Shown here one piece after another: positions 33,580 to 46,244 of a stretch of DNA of 64,000 nucleotides. The notes beneath the pieces were generated by a model. It was not told where the DNA came from, did not search any database, and saw nothing but the letters and a program-made list of their open reading frames with translations. This stretch comes from Glossina fuscipes (taxonomy: Eukaryota; Arthropoda; Insecta; Diptera; Glossinidae). The number at the start of each line of letters is the position of its first letter. The stretch's first letter is position 1. A program made the position numbers and the translations under genes. The DNA lies in NCBI RefSeq assembly GCF_014805625.2, contig NW_024003752.1:516784-580783 (forward strand). Reading direction: 5' to 3'.

Positions 33580-35520
33580 AAAGCAGATGGAGAAAATAGA
33601 CTGATGCATGTTAATAATTTGGCATTAAAAAATGTGCAGGCGTTCAATGCTCTCGAGCGCTTTAACCTCAACAATTCTATTCTCGGTAAAGATGTAAAAA
33701 AAGATTACTATTGCCTACAAAATTAGAAATTTTATTTTCACAATTGACTATTGTTTGTATTTCGCAAAGGAATTGAACATTCCCCAAAAAATTTCCGGTA
33801 ATTTTGGTTTTAAACCTCCAGGAGTTTTAAAAGACTACGCTTGTGACATTTTGCTCTCAATGTACAAAAAGAATACATGACAAATTACGTCTTTAGGAAT
33901 CTAATTGGTGAAAAAACCCAAATAACGGAAAGCAACACACAGTTAGTTTTCGATGTTGTAAATAATCTTAGTATGTGTACAAATAAGCAAGAACGAGACC
34001 GCTGCGTTGTTTGCAATAAATCTGTGGAGCTTTTTGATTTTTTAATTAAAAATGTTGTCTACTTTCTGAAACTCGATTAAAATATTCTGACAATTTATTT
34101 CATCCGATCTACGCTTGTATAAGAGGCATGATGAAAACATATAGTTAGGTGAAGGAGTTGTAATTTTAATCCACAAGCGCTTCACATTTTGTAAAAATCC
34201 ATCAATTAAAACCGATTTAATCGAAACCATTTGTGAAAGTATCTACACCATTCATTAGTGTCTATGGTGCAAGTCGCTAAGACAGGTTTAAGATAAAATC
34301 TAAAAAAAGACTTATTTTGAGTTACTTTTGAAACAAAACAGCGATTTGGTTGTCTGTGGCGATTTAAATGCTAGGTACCGCGACTGGTGCTGCACAAAAC
34401 CAAATTCTTGAAGTAACCCATTAAATGAAATCACGACATTCTTTCTTGTAACTATTTTGCACACTAATCGTCCGACCCCTATTCCATCTGCACGAAGACG
34501 TGTGGCTTATTTTTTGGATTTACTCTTGACTCGATCGATGCTTTTTTCCGATTTGCAAACTTTCAACAAGATCCATGCCGATCATTTACCACTCAAATTT
34601 TCTCGTCGTACCCAAGCATTCATAAAACAAATTTTTACTAAGGACTAAAAATAGGATTAAATTACAGTAAAGCTGACTGGAAAAGTCATGGAATTTTTTT
34701 ATCAATACCTTCAATGTTCAACAAAGTTATACCAACTTTATAACCGCGACAGAGGATTTGGACAGCTACGTGAACTTGTTTACTATAACCATTACAGAAG
34801 CTGTCCAGCACTCAGTGCCCAAAAAGCTTACAAAGACTAATTTTCTTGGACTTCCAGGCTCCGAGAATTTTATAAAAGCAATTGAGTCATTATCGTCACA
34901 AGTCGACTGTCGAAACGCTCTTATTTACGTGAGTTATGCGTTTTCTAACACAACAATAAATTTTTAATATGTACTTGTTTATTTAACGGTGATCTTACAA
35001 CTACATTTTTACAAGTATTTCTATTGTTATTATTTCGTTTTGCAAAATGATGAGTTGACAAAAAGCGATCCAAGCGACATTGATGCTTTCTCGGTCATCA
35101 CATTTCCTATCGGATTTCATTTTAAGTATCCTTTCATGATTATGCTGACATCATCATTGTCAGCGTAATAGTGTGTGCTAGAGTAGTTGTTACTAATTTG
35201 AATAAGATGAGGATACGTAACTTGCGTGAGAAGTGAAAATTTTCAAGTCCAGAAACGCACTCTGGGTTCATAAAGTAATTGCTTTAGATAAAGCAAGTAA
35301 GCGATTTTGGAATATAAGTAAATCGCTGCGTAAAAAACGCAATGTCATTTTAGTACTCAAATATAGACATGGTATACTTTTTCTGTGTCGTGATAAAGCA
35401 AAAGCTTTCACAGATAGATTTATAGAAAACGTACTTTAATTTCTCGTGCGAGAGAACATATAATCAATTCTGCAGTGGCGAAACTAAACTCAATTTCAGT
35501 TCATGTCTCGGAGGAGGACG
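33580..35520 (+). mobile_element. Jockey-like non-LTR retrotransposon relic
   Basis: Broken plus-strand frames in order. An ORF1-like stretch (33640-33880) contains SGNFGFKPPGVLKDY. The endonuclease includes LVVCGDLNARYRDWCC at 34340-34390 (active-site G-D-x-N-A-[KR]-[HY]) and, in 34457-34648, a Pro/Thr-rich segment then FLDLLLTRS and HADHLPLKF (L-D-x-x-L and S-D-H-L-P motifs, Ser replaced by Ala). RT entry is at 34758-34967 (DSYVNLFTITITEAVQHSVP), and SKRFWNISKSLRKKRNVI plus KAKAFTDRFI at 35280-35435 give the region just before the RT core. The RT palm itself is missing. Confidence 0.7.
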
Positions 35521-36282
35521 ACATAAGTAAAGACATGGCTAAATGATTGGCGGGCGGAACACGTCCGAGAAAGATTAAGTTTCAATGATAGTGAAAACAT
35601 AAATCATAGCTTGGCCACTCTGTCGCGCGGTATAGTCGTCTATATTTTGTTTCGGCAAATAATATTTTAATTTCTTGTTGAATTTCGTGGCTATTTTGCT
35701 TTATAGTGTGTGAATTTATAATATACTTTGAGAAGAAAGTAAGTGAATTCAAAGTAAAAGAAGTATTTTTTTCTTTACTTTGATTCATTGGATTTTTGCA
35801 AACAAAAAATTTGAGCTCTGATATAAATCTCTCTTCTTTTTGTTTTCTCTCTTTTTATTTGTTTATCTTTTTGGTGTTTGTAGTTTGTTTTGCTTTTGAT
35901 CTCTTGTTACAGTGTCAACGTAACAGAGAAGTTTTGCTCAAGTTTGGTGAATAAATTTTTGTGTTGAGGATTTTTTTTCACTTTGTTCGTTCGCGAAAGT
36001 TCCATCAGGCAATCTAAAGCGGGTTAGTATTTTTAAATTGGCTCCTTCTCAATCTAGAGAAATCGCTTCTTTTAAAATTCTTGTTCCGACTGGAAACATT
36101 GATATGTTGTTAGACATGCCACTGTGGCCAGTTGGATCCTTAATTAAGGAATTTATCCCTTGTCATCGATCCCGTAATACTAAACAGTAGTCCTGTCGCC
36201 TTCAAAAAACTCTTCAGGCTCTCTCATTTATCAAAATGTTAGGGGCCTAAATTCAGAAATTCGCTCTACCTTCCTAAACTCA

Positions 36283-37062
36283 GTGGGCACGGAGTTCTCC
36301 TGTTTGACCTTCACTAAAACTTGGTTAAAACCTGATCCACATCCGTCTGAACTTTTCCACAATTCTTTCCATGTTTACAGAAATGATCGATTGGATCGCA
36401 TTGGTGATGGTGTATTAATTGCCATATCTTCGTCATTTTCGTCCAAATCAATTGAATTTCCTACTACTCCTGACGTTGAATTTATCGCCATTGGAGTGAA
36501 AATGCCTAATAAACAACTATTTATAACCTGCTCCTATATTCCCCCAAATTCTGATATCTCCATATATAAGAAAAAGGCCGTCCTCATTTGTAAAGTGGCC
36601 AAGCAATCGAAACCCTCGGATTTGGTAGTTGCGTTGAAAGCCTTCAATTTGCCTCAAGTCACTTGCTGTAACAGTGATAATGCTGGCTGTTTGGTTTCTA
36701 CTTCAACGTCTGATAGGGCTGTTGTGCTCTTTAACGAATTATATGATCATAATTTAGTTCAATACAACCGTATCCCTAATTGTAATGGTAGACTGCTTGA
36801 TTTCTGCTTTGTCAATTTCCCTGATGTTAGTGTAAATCGTTGCCTACTTTTTAGTTTACCTGAGGATCCGTATGATCCAGCATTGCGTATTTCCTTTCAT
36901 TACGAGCATGATGGTTCGTTGAACTGTTTTAATGTTCCAAATCCAACTTTTTCAAATAAATATTACGATTTTCATAAAATCAATATTGTATTGCTAAAAC
37001 ATCGTCTTTCACATATGAGGCTTGATTTCTCAACCGGAAGTATTGAAAGCTTTTTGTCATAG
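36283..37062 (+). pseudogene. CR1-like endonuclease, copy 2
   Basis: 259 codons, nearly collinear with copy 1: TKTWLKPDPHPSELFHNSFH (the catalytic Glu of E-T-W-L is Lys here), ITCSYIPPNSDISIYKK, ALKAFNLPQVTCC, NGRLLDFCFVNF, LPEDPYDPALRISF. In the third motif the active-site G-D has become K-A, and in the last one the His is Asp. The long open frame is therefore catalytically dead at three sites. It ends in TAG at LLS, where copy 1 reads on. Confidence 0.85.
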
Positions 37063-37236
37063 TTCTACAATACATTAAATCTACCTATTGCTGCATCTGT
37101 TCAGGGTCAAGCAGTCCCGACCTCGAAGTAGGTCTCCCCCGTGGTTTAATAAGACAATTAAATATTACAAGAATAGAAAAAACACGGTATTCCAAAAATT
37201 TCGTAAAGTGGCTTTGCGCTCGACTATTTCGCTTAC

Positions 37237-37647
37237 TTGGTGGCGAGGCATAGATTTAACTCCCTCAACCACCATTATTATTGCAGATATTTTCAGTTAA
37301 TTAAATCCTCTCTGTTCGCTAATCCCAAATACTTTTTTAAATTTGTTAACTCGAAAAGAAAAATTTCCACACATCCCTCACATTCCTCGGATGATTTTCA
37401 AATCTTAAATCTGTTTGCTGAGTACTTCCGTCGAAACTTTTCGACTACTAATTCCGATTTATCCGCAAAGTACCCATATACTATAAATGACTTGGTTTCA
37501 ATTCCTAATTTGGTTATTGCTGAAGATGATATTGATAAAGACTTGAGCTCCCTAAAATATAGTCGTGCGCCTGGACCTGATGGAATTCCATCATATGTAC
37601 TCAAATCTTGCCTGTCGAGTTATATGGTGTTATCTCTAAGATATTAA
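37237..37647 (+). pseudogene. CR1-like region between endonuclease and RT, copy 2
   Basis: 136 codons that include FANPKYFFKFVNSKRKISTH, NLFAEYFRRNFSTTNSD, and the pre-RT signature YSRAPGPDGIPSYVLKSC (the L-K-x-x-K-[SA]-x-G-P-D-G-I-P block of non-LTR RTs). The frame shifts soon after at the Leu/Arg end near 37640. This block is also recognisable in copies 3 and 6. Confidence 0.8.
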
Positions 37648-37767
37648 ACCGATCTTTGAATTTAGATGTTTTCCCTTTGTGTTGGAAGAGTAGTTTCCTT
37701 ATTCCAAAAGTGGAAGTAGACAATTCGTTGCGAACTACAGGGGCATAGCCAAGTTAAGTGTCCTGGT

Positions 37768-38220
37768 TTGAGCGAATATTTCTCCACACCAGCATGGTTT
37801 TCAGAAAGGGTGATCTACGGTCACCAATTTGCTAGAGATTTCAAGGCTTTTTCTAGTGGCTCTCGCACAGATATTATTTACACTGATTTAAGCAAAGCAT
37901 TTGATATGGTTAACCATCGACTACTTATCTTTAAACTCCAGGCCGCTGGTTTCCCTTTCTATTTAGTGAAACGGATAAGCTCTTATCTGCACAATAGATC
38001 CTTCAGGATTCTGTTTAAATTCATCACCTCGGATGAAATCCCCGTGAATACGCCGTCTGGCGTACCTCATGGCAGCCACTTAGATCCCATTTTATTTAGA
38101 TTATACATTAATGGTCTCCCATTGGTGATTAATTCCAGGCAGATCTTAATGTACGCTGATGATTTTTCTTCTCTTCTCTCTAGAATCGCAATCACATCAC
38201 CTTCAAAGTGGCTTAAATAA
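37768..38220 (+). pseudogene. CR1-like reverse transcriptase palm, copy 2
   Basis: 150 codons. DLSKAFDMVNHRLLIFKL is palm motif A, TPSGVPHGSHLDPILFRLYI is motif B (S-G-V-P-Q-G-S with Gln replaced by His), and MYADDFS at 38150-38170 is motif C with both catalytic Asp present. The fingers motif upstream (37780-37830) is frameshifted, and the thumb is deleted downstream. This is the only copy here that still has a canonical YADD. Confidence 0.85.
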
Positions 38221-38779
38221 TTAGGTTGCATGGTGTTCTTTGAATCTTCTGAAACCAAATCTAAATAAATGTAAGAAGCTTTCTTTCTCAAGAAGAAAGT
38301 CATTACGCAGTATTTTATTGATTCGCATAAGTTGGAGGACGGGGGGACAGGGGTTGGTCCTGTACCGGTTGTGGGTGTGACTCTATGCTAGTTGTATACA
38401 TGCTTTTTGTCTTTTTTTTCCTTCTTATTTGTTATATTGCACTTATACTAAGTTTTAATATTAACTAATTTAAGATTTACTTTAAGAGTCAATTGAACTC
38501 GACTGTCAAAATCTTTAGTTGAGTTTCTTGTATAAGTGGAATAAATAAATAAATAAATAAAATAAATAAAAATAAAATAACGGGGAGAGTGACATGGTAA
38601 TAAATATTACGAAGTAGTTCACATGCACAAGTAATTAAATGTAAAGAGATAACAATAAATGTACGCAAAAAGGTTTGACGATTGCCCTGTTTTACAACTT
38701 GGCTCCAGTGATCGACTGACTACTTGTTTTTCTCTGGTTCTTTGCTACGATACTTTGCCTGTTCTACTTTTCGTTTATT

Positions 38780-39740
38780 CTATCAGCTCTCACCGCTTAC
38801 TGCTATTGTAGACATTTACGCTTCACATTCGGCTGTTGGCCCCTCATCTGCCTCAGATAATATCTTGTCTTCCTCATTTTCAAAATCATCTTCCACTGCT
38901 TCATATATTAAACACATCTGGCTGTATTACGTGGGCCTTCAAAGTCTGCGACGTTTTCAACATCAATGTGACTGTTACACTTTATTTGACAATTTCATAT
39001 GGACTTAACCTCTTTTTCGTGAGCCTTTTCATTGGGACAAATTGGGTCTTTTTATGGCGGCCAATTCTCATATGTTCTCTATTTTTTATGATATTTATCG
39101 TAATGCCGCTTATATGTATATCGCGCTTTTTGTATCTGTTCTTCAGCATCTTTTCTCATTTTATTTCGATCTTCATTGTAGTTTCTGAGTAATTCGTGTC
39201 CTAACATTTCCAATAATCCGTGGCTTGCGTCGCTTTTTATACGTGCTCCGAAAAATATTTGAAAGGGTGGAAACTTTGTTGAAACATTTTGAGGTGCACT
39301 TTATCGCCTTGAACTTATCCAACAACTTTATAACATTTCGATGAATCGGCCGATGATAGTGATTGCTATCATATTTCGATTTATCCCTTCTATTTTATAA
39401 TTACCTCTAGGCACGCCAGTTGTAGTTTGGATATATTCGATATTACTTTCTGCAAAAAAGATTATAAGTTCTTTCGAATACAGAACCTCTACCGCTAAGT
39501 ATTCTTGTTGAATAAACAAAGACATCCAAAACAAAACAATTTCTTCAGAACCTATTGTTTTACAGCAAAATAACCACTGATTGGATATATTTATAATTTT
39601 TACAGGTTGCATCCATTGGATCTAAGTGATAAATGTGTAGAGTATTCAACTGGGTGTCACCTTTTTGTATGCAATTTGTCCTCCTTTTCCTCCTTTTCCT
39701 AAGTTTTTGTTGTTGATTATACATTCAATGTAGAAAGACT
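38780..39740 (-). pseudogene. Ty3/gypsy (Mdg1-type) integrase relic
   Basis: Minus-strand pieces from high to low coordinates. KGDTQLNTLHIYHLDPMDAT at 39590-39670 is the integrase core start (H-x-D-x-x-GPM). IEYIQTTTGVPRGNYKIEGI at 39400-39450 contains T-T-G-V-P-R-G-N-G-Q-V-E, where the catalytic Glu is kept but its neighbours are altered. NVIKLLDKFKAIKCTSK follows, and near 38900-39000 comes a DVENV...ADFEGP-R-N-T block like the Mdg1-type C-terminal tail. It has many stops. It is the same strand and element type as the gag-RT relic at 42560-43830, and could be the other half of that element. Confidence 0.75.
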
Positions 39741-39744
39741 ATCA

Positions 39745-42550
39745 AGTCAAATTCGTTGCTACCACTCGTATATAAGTGAAAAAGCAGAAAACAGGAAAAT
39801 TGTTGTTTACATTTAATCGTGGCTCTCAAAATTCGAAAAATAACACCCGGCCCTCTGACAAATTAACGAACAAAATAACTACTAATGAACCAATATTTTT
39901 TTTACTTTTATACGTATACTATTTGCAAACTTAATACATCCATATGTTTATTTCAATTATGAAATACATTAACCAATGAAATGGAAATAATAAAAAGTTG
40001 GTAGTGGAAGTATTGTATATTATTTGTTATTTGTTCTCCCAACTATAAAATCGAAGTACAAAAATGATGTCAAAAATGAATGATATTACAAAAAACGACA
40101 TGCAATAGCTAGCTCCCACTCCACACGCTCATATAATATAATTTCCCACTTTACTTTACTAAACAGGGAGATATAGACTTTTTAATACTAGATTCACCGT
40201 ATTAATGACTCCGCAGGTTTCTCAAATCATTTACTTCTACATTCTTATACTCTACTGTTAATAATTCAACCGAATGCTGCGATTCTCTTTCGGCGCTCTT
40301 CGCATTATTTCCAGCAATGATCGCATACCATTTTTTAAACACTTTTGATCTAAATATTTCAAATTGCTATTCGCATCTCTTAACTTGTTATAAAAACCAT
40401 ACCAAAACATTAAAATCTCCAAAGAGTCCTAATACGCAGATGGACCTCATCATCTAGTTCCAAAGCACCAATCTAAAAAGACATAATTTATGGTACGAAT
40501 ATGTATCATATACATATTTAATCTGCTTACTTACTCTTAATAAATATTTCTGTTAAATATAAGCGATTCTCTGCGCTAGTTTCGTCGCCGGTTGCTTTTA
40601 ATTTTACTTCGCAACCAAAAAATTATGCGTAACGTTTAATTTAATTATAATAAAAATATATATATATTTTTTTTTAGTCTCTTGAGATTAAACGAACTAA
40701 GCCAATAAGTAATGTGGGTTATTTACCCACTCGAAAAATTTCTGCAAAAATCTTAAAGGAAAATTTTTTCCTTTTTTGTAGTTTTAATAAATTCTGTTTT
40801 TATTAAGTAATTTTTTGTTTTGACTCAGTTGTTAGCAAATAAAGAATTTTCTTGAAAGTTATTTTACTTTCAACTGTTTTCTCTTATAAATGCAACTCGA
40901 ACTCAAAACCTTCAGTACTAACGCCAAACGTAAAATCCAAGCTCCCGCACAACTTGGCAATTAAGAGACAATACATTACACAGCCGCTGTGCTTACGTGA
41001 TCCGAAACAGCCTGCAGTCATCAATCAATTCTGGACAGTTAACATTCCCAATTAAAAAACGTTCAACGCGGAAGAGTTCAGCACTTCAAAAAAGTAGTCG
41101 TTAAAATGTTTGCACGTGCTATTATACAAACTTAAATTGTTATTTAACATCAAAAATAATAATAATAAGTAAGTATTTCTTTGGGCATTTGCATAAATAA
41201 TTTTCAGTAATCATTGGTAATTACAGGTCAATTACAAAACAATAAATACCAGACGGAGCCAAAAATTTTAAACCAAGCACTGCCCAAGAAAGAGCTGAAT
41301 AGTTTGTGTGACCAACTAAAGAGAGAAATAAATTCAATGGGTTTCCTACACAAAACAATGGCTGGATGATGAAAGTAAATTTTCCGAAGTTATGGTAACA
41401 TATTGTTTGGATTTGCCTTATTTTTACCTCTTTTTCAACTTTGGGAAGAACGCAAATACGGCCAAGGGAGCAACTGATGCTGACTGTGGATTAAGTTAAC
41501 TCAATTTTCGTTTTCACATTCATTCATTGCATTTAGTAGGACCTTGCATTTTGAATTTTGTCTTTTTATTTTTATTTTATATATTTATGTATTATCGTAT
41601 GAATTTAACTATAAAGAATTTATGTTTATGTAATCTATAATGTTTTAAAAGGAAACTTTTTCTTTTTAATCACCTTCTGATAATAAAACCCAACTTTTTA
41701 ATTTTCAAAAAAGTTTATTTATTCTTTATATATTGCATTTTACTACAATTTAATTTTAAAATGCAGAAGGTGTGCTGGTTCTTATTTCCGCACTTATTCG
41801 TCTCACTATGAGACCTCAAGCGAAACATACACATCGTCGTCAAAATAAGATGCGGGAGTTGTAAGGTTTAAGTCCTCAATTTCCCGATATTTGCACGTAA
41901 ATGTTGTGAATGGTTGCACAACTTTTATAGATTTTCTTGGATTCCTTGCATCGTATCTGTTTTTCCGATCTTTTATTAAAATAGGATAGGATAGGGTATC
42001 GACCTTAAAAAATGTGAAAGCTCAATTTATGTTTTTGAATTTAGATTATTAATTAGAGTAAAAAGCAAACAAAAAAGAATTAATATGCTTATCTTCCATA
42101 CAATTTAAATTTTTGTTTTGATCCAGAAGTTAGTAAGTAAACAATTTTGTTCGGAAATTTTATTATCAATGTACAGCTGTTTTATCTTATTAATGCAGCT
42201 CCAAACAACTAATATTAACGCAAAGCGTCAGCAATTTTGCTTACGCCGATTTGACACTTATAAGAGAGCGTTTCTTGCACCTTTTGTGCATACACATAGG
42301 TCGAAACTTGAATGTGAAACCTAATTAAGACCATCAGTGCCCTAATTTCAAAATGTAATAATTTTTATACAATCGTCTTCTTCATGTGCGTTTACAAGCC
42401 GGAGCGTTGTTTTTGAAGATAATACCAATAAATGACATGACGACTTCGACAATCAACGTATTGTAACTTACTGCCTGAACTGGAGGTGAAAAGTTTCGGT
42501 TGTATGTTATAAATTTCGCAACTTCTCGCGGAACGTTCGTTTTCGCCTGC
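39745..42550. other. Stretch separating two halves of a gypsy relic; weak direct repeat
   Basis: No gene recognised. Sequence at 40815-40935 and 42108-42232 is similar over about 120 bases in direct orientation (for example TTTTTGTTTTGA followed by a shared TTAG...TAA...ACTGTTTT pattern). If the flanking gypsy fragments were one element, this 2.8 kb would be a replacement of, or insertion into, its RNase H region. I could not find target duplications. Confidence 0.4.
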
Positions 42551-42559
42551 GTTGCAATT

Positions 42560-43330
42560 TGTAATTCCAATAAATGGTATGTATACTATTTAATGCATAC
42601 ATAGCTGCTTTGACTTTCAATATATAATTATGAAGTTCCTCTTGTTGTGCATGTGTTGTGTGTATTCGATGCATCTATATGTAGTTCCGTTATGACATTT
42701 CTGTCATAAATACATACAGTTCGTCCATTTCCTACCTCTAGTTTAAGGCTCTTAATTGCATACACATCTTCTTAACGCCGAATGAACGATCTTTGACATT
42801 TTCGATTGCTCTAACATTGTCTTTGCCTGGCAGTATTTATCCATTTTCAATTATCAAGAAGAATTTATTTTTAGGTTACAGCTACTACTAGTTTAAGTTT
42901 TTCTAAACAACGTTCTTCTGTTTCGGCGTATATCATAACATCATCCATATAAAGTATCATTTTATAATGGTTAATTAAGTTCTGAAATGTATAATTCAAC
43001 ACCTAGCCAAATTTGCTGATGTATTACAAAATCCAAACGGAGCTTTAGTGAATTTAACTAGGCCTTTTTTCGTGACAAACGCGTTTATAAGCAGAAATAC
43101 CTAGTAACAAAGAATTTTGCTGACTGCAGTTTCTCTGCAACATTATCCATTATCGCCATTGGCAAATTACCTTTTAAAAGCATTCCATTTAATTTTTTAA
43201 AGTCAGTACATAATCTATGTTCACTTGACTTCTTTTTACTAGTACCGCGCTGCTTGCCATTCTTTAAATTTAGTTGTAACAACTTCTCGCATGATTATTA
43301 GTAAACGCGTCAGTGACAAAATTGCTTAAA
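42560..43330 (-). pseudogene. Ty3/gypsy (Mdg1-type) reverse transcriptase relic
   Basis: Minus-strand frames give EHRLCTDFKKLNGMLLKG followed by LPMAIMDNVAEKLQSAKFF (43090-43230; RT motif with D-[YF]-[RK]-K-L-N and P-[ML]-P-x-[IM]-D). KFTKAPFGFCNTSANLAR comes at 42990-43050 (motif with PFGL-x-N), then a YMDD catalytic motif at about 42938-42952. Both catalytic Asp are intact, but frameshifts lie between the pieces. Below 42900 the similarity fades before RNase H. Confidence 0.8.
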
Positions 43331-43570
43331 ATTACCGTCAGATAGAATTTTAGTGCTGAATGGAAATTGTTCACTGCAATCTCTCGGTGAATAATCAGAA
43401 ATAATTTTTTTCACTTTAATGGCACATTAAGTTCATTTTTATACTTTAGCGGCACATTAAGTTCATTCGCGCTGATGTTATATATTGACCAAATGTCCTT
43501 TTTTAGCTTGTAATTAAATTTTATTCGTTTTGCATTTATCGTAACAAAACTTTTTTAATAAGGTATTATC

Positions 43571-43819
43571 CTATAATCGCATCGCAATATAAACATCAGT
43601 ATCCGTACTTATTAAGTAGCAGATTTGCAAATAGTTTATGAAAACTTGTTTCATTCTATTTTCTTTTACAATAACGTTTATCACTTCTTTAAGTTGATTT
43701 TCTTTGTCGCATTTCCTACATTCTGTTGAGCCACATTTACAACAGCGTTTTTTCTGTTCCGTTTTTTTTCTACTTTTCGAGAGTTTCCTTCTTGTAGGTT
43801 GTGACTCAATATTTCGCAT
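43571..43819 (-). pseudogene. Gypsy gag zinc knuckle and protease start
   Basis: 82 codons. A basic stretch leads to CCKCGSTECRKCDKENQ, a CCHC-like knuckle in which the usual His-to-Cys spacing is altered. The next 40 residues end in STDTDVYIAMRL, which occupies the place of the aspartic protease D-[TS]-G-[SA]-[DS]-V-[NS] motif, with Gly lost. It lies directly upstream of the RT relic in the expected gag-pro-RT order, with about 240 bases of frame-broken sequence between. Confidence 0.65.
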
Positions 43820-43834
43820 GCTTAATCATTTTTT

Positions 43835-44470
43835 TGAAGTTCTTTAATTTCTTTTAATTCCTAACCCATTTACTATGTGTTGAATTACTGACAGTTCATA
43901 AAATGTACCAATAGTCGCAGTTGTTCACATATCAAGTGTGTATTAATGATACGATTCTTTTTTTAACTTATGTCTTTCCCATAACTTTCTCTCTATTTCG
44001 ACACTGTTGAAATTTTTATGAAACTCATCTATTATTGTTCAGTTTTTACAAAAAGTTGCACTGCACCTGTTATTTTGGTACGCGTTTGGACATATGTTTG
44101 TTTTTCAAATAAATTGTACTGGTTTGCGTTTTTTTTAAATGCTTCAAGCCATTTTTTGACAGTTCTCGTGTAGAGAAAACACGATAAATGTAATCATATG
44201 TTGATGTTTATTAAGTTTACTTTAACTCTGACTCTATGACTCTAACCCGACTAAACTGCGGTCAGTGTCTTATATAATAAATTATTATGCTAGCTTAAGC
44301 AAAATAGTAGTTTTAAACTAGGTTATTACTAAAGTTAATTTTAATGTAGGTTATATCTAAATTTGGCTATCTTAACTAGGTTATAGCTAGATTTGCATTA
44401 CGTAGAAATATAAGCAAGTGCAAACTTTGCATAAATGATTAATAAGTGAGTAGACTACGATGAATCGATA
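43835..44470. other. Spacer without recognisable gene
   Basis: T-rich sequence. The 5' gag and LTR of the gypsy relic would be expected here but are not recognisable. 44200-44410 contains repeated AGGTTAT-type words only. Confidence 0.4.
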
Positions 44471-44479
44471 ATGCTACAG

Positions 44480-46240
44480 TCGTTTCGCCATCAAAACAAT
44501 GTAATGTAAGGGTCGTGAAGCTATTTGGACCACCGTTTGATGAAACCTACGCCGACCTATATTTACTTAAGGAGAGTAAATTAAAACGTAATAATTGGTC
44601 GAGTCGATGAACGAATCTACGTTTTCCAATTTGTGCTAATCGTTGAAATATTCAGTATTGAATGGCTTTCTCCTTGAGAAAAAACTTTCTATGATTTTTT
44701 AGATTTAATATCATAAAATTTAACGAGCAGCGTGTAACTAAATTATTTAAGTCAATTAAAGCAGGTACGATTGCTATTTCAAGTTGTAGGAAGAAAACAA
44801 TCTAACGTCGTCAACGTACATTAAAATATAGCTGGATCTACTTACTGAATAGAGATCATTAATGTGTGAAATAAATAAAAGCGGCCCTAAATAATTGCCT
44901 TCATCCAAAGTGCTCAAGTTAAAAAGAACACTGAATGATCTGTTTATCCATTTCACTAAGCCAGAGGCCTGGAATTTGAAGATCAGTAAGTTATGATTAA
45001 CTAAGTCAAATGCTTTACTAAAATCAATATACACGACATCCGTACAAAAAAATCATACAAGTCGACACAGCATGATTTCAGCATATATGATGAAATGGCA
45101 TCAGGTTCGGGCACAAAACTATATTTTAGAGACCTTAAACCATCTAAAACGTCATGTTCTGAAGTGTTCAAGTTAGGAATCAAAACCGAGTTAGTTATCG
45201 GATACGGATAGTTGACAGTGGAATCGGAATTAGCAGTTGAAATATGTCGTTCGAGAATTTTCAGCAATGATATTTGAGATTTCAATATCATCTGAGTACT
45301 TACAGCTACTGAAAGAAACAAAGATTTTTCTTTTGGAGTGGATAAACTTGTAACAATATTTAGGATTAATATGCAGTGGAGATCCTCTTGTTAACTGAAG
45401 ATATCTGGAAGAACATTTGCATTTGAGGGAATTAAACCTATGCCTTGCCGCAAAGTGGACGCGACAATCGTGTGCAGAACCACTTTTCATAAATATTTTG
45501 AAAGGATTGTTTTTTCTATTTTTGTAATATTTAATTCCTTTGTTAAGCAATGGCGCGCATTTGCTTCGCGGGCGGAATTGCTTGATCAGAAAGGATGGAG
45601 AAATAGCTAAGTTTAGTATATTATAGAACGATGACAGATTGTTTTTTTTTTTGTTAATTTTTAATGTTTATTTGGGGAAGTTGTATTTGACATGTTAGCG
45701 TTGTTTAACAGTTCACCATGCCTCTAATGAAAGGAAATGCATACTTCTGGATGGTACGGATCGTCAGGTAACCTAAAGGTGGACAGGCATTTACAACTAT
45801 CTTCGGGAAATTGGCAAAGCAAAGATCTACCAGTGTGCCATTACCATTAGGAGTACAATTATATTAAAGTAAATTACGATCAAATAAATCATTGAAAAGC
45901 ACGATAGCTATCAGGTGTTGAAGTGATGGGCATGCAACCAGAATTATCACTACAACGACAAGCGACTTGTCGCAAATTGAAGGGTACATTTTAATCTTTC
46001 GGCCGCGTTACATACGAAGGCACCATGTTTTTCATAAATAGAGATATCCGCATTTGGGGGGTTATAGGTTACATATAAGTGTTTATTTACAATTTTCGCG
46101 TGAATGGTAATAAATTGAAAGTTAAGAGGAATAGTTCAAATGAATAAGACGCAACTATGACAGATATAGCAATTAAAACATTACTACAAATGCGATACAA
46201 TCGATGCTTTCCGAAAATCTGAAAAGAATCCCCTTCATAC
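44480..46240 (-). mobile_element. CR1-like retrotransposon fragment, copy 3
   Basis: Runs from the thumb region (44480-44560, matching 9540-9620) through the RT palm and pre-RT block to the endonuclease start at 46230. Recognisable frames: 44774-45034 with YIDFSKAFDLVNHNLLIF and MYVDDVR; 45001-45321 with LRSLKYSFVPEPDAISSYML; 45230-45550 with KGIKYYKNRKNNPFKIF and INPKYCYKFIHSKRK. RT motif B is missing. It shares a distinctive, diverged bridge (45640-45720) with copies 4 and 5. The 3' UTR and ORF1 are absent. Confidence 0.85.
44774..45034 (-). pseudogene. CR1-like reverse transcriptase palm, copy 3
   Basis: 86 codons with palm motif A (YIDFSKAFDLVNHN), a shortened middle, LGPLLFISHINDLYSV, and MYVDDVRLFSS as motif C. 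Both catalytic Asp residues remain, but the S-G-V-P-Q-G-S motif was lost in a small deletion that left the frame open. It cannot be an active polymerase. Confidence 0.8.
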
Positions 46241-46244
46241 AATT

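Larger units (their letters stand above)
35820..38580 (+). mobile_element. CR1-like non-LTR retrotransposon, copy 2
   Basis: The best plus-strand copy. It keeps part of the 5' leader (35830-35995, matching 12600-12760 reversed), then skips most of ORF1 by deletion. ORF1's C-terminal domain (36010-36190), endonuclease, RT fingers and palm follow. Another deletion near 38335-38350 jumps from SHKLE in the RT straight to the 3' UTR. The 3' UTR and AATA tail (38540-38575) match copy 1. Because it retains sequence at both ends, its losses are internal deletions, not 5' truncation. Confidence 0.85.
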
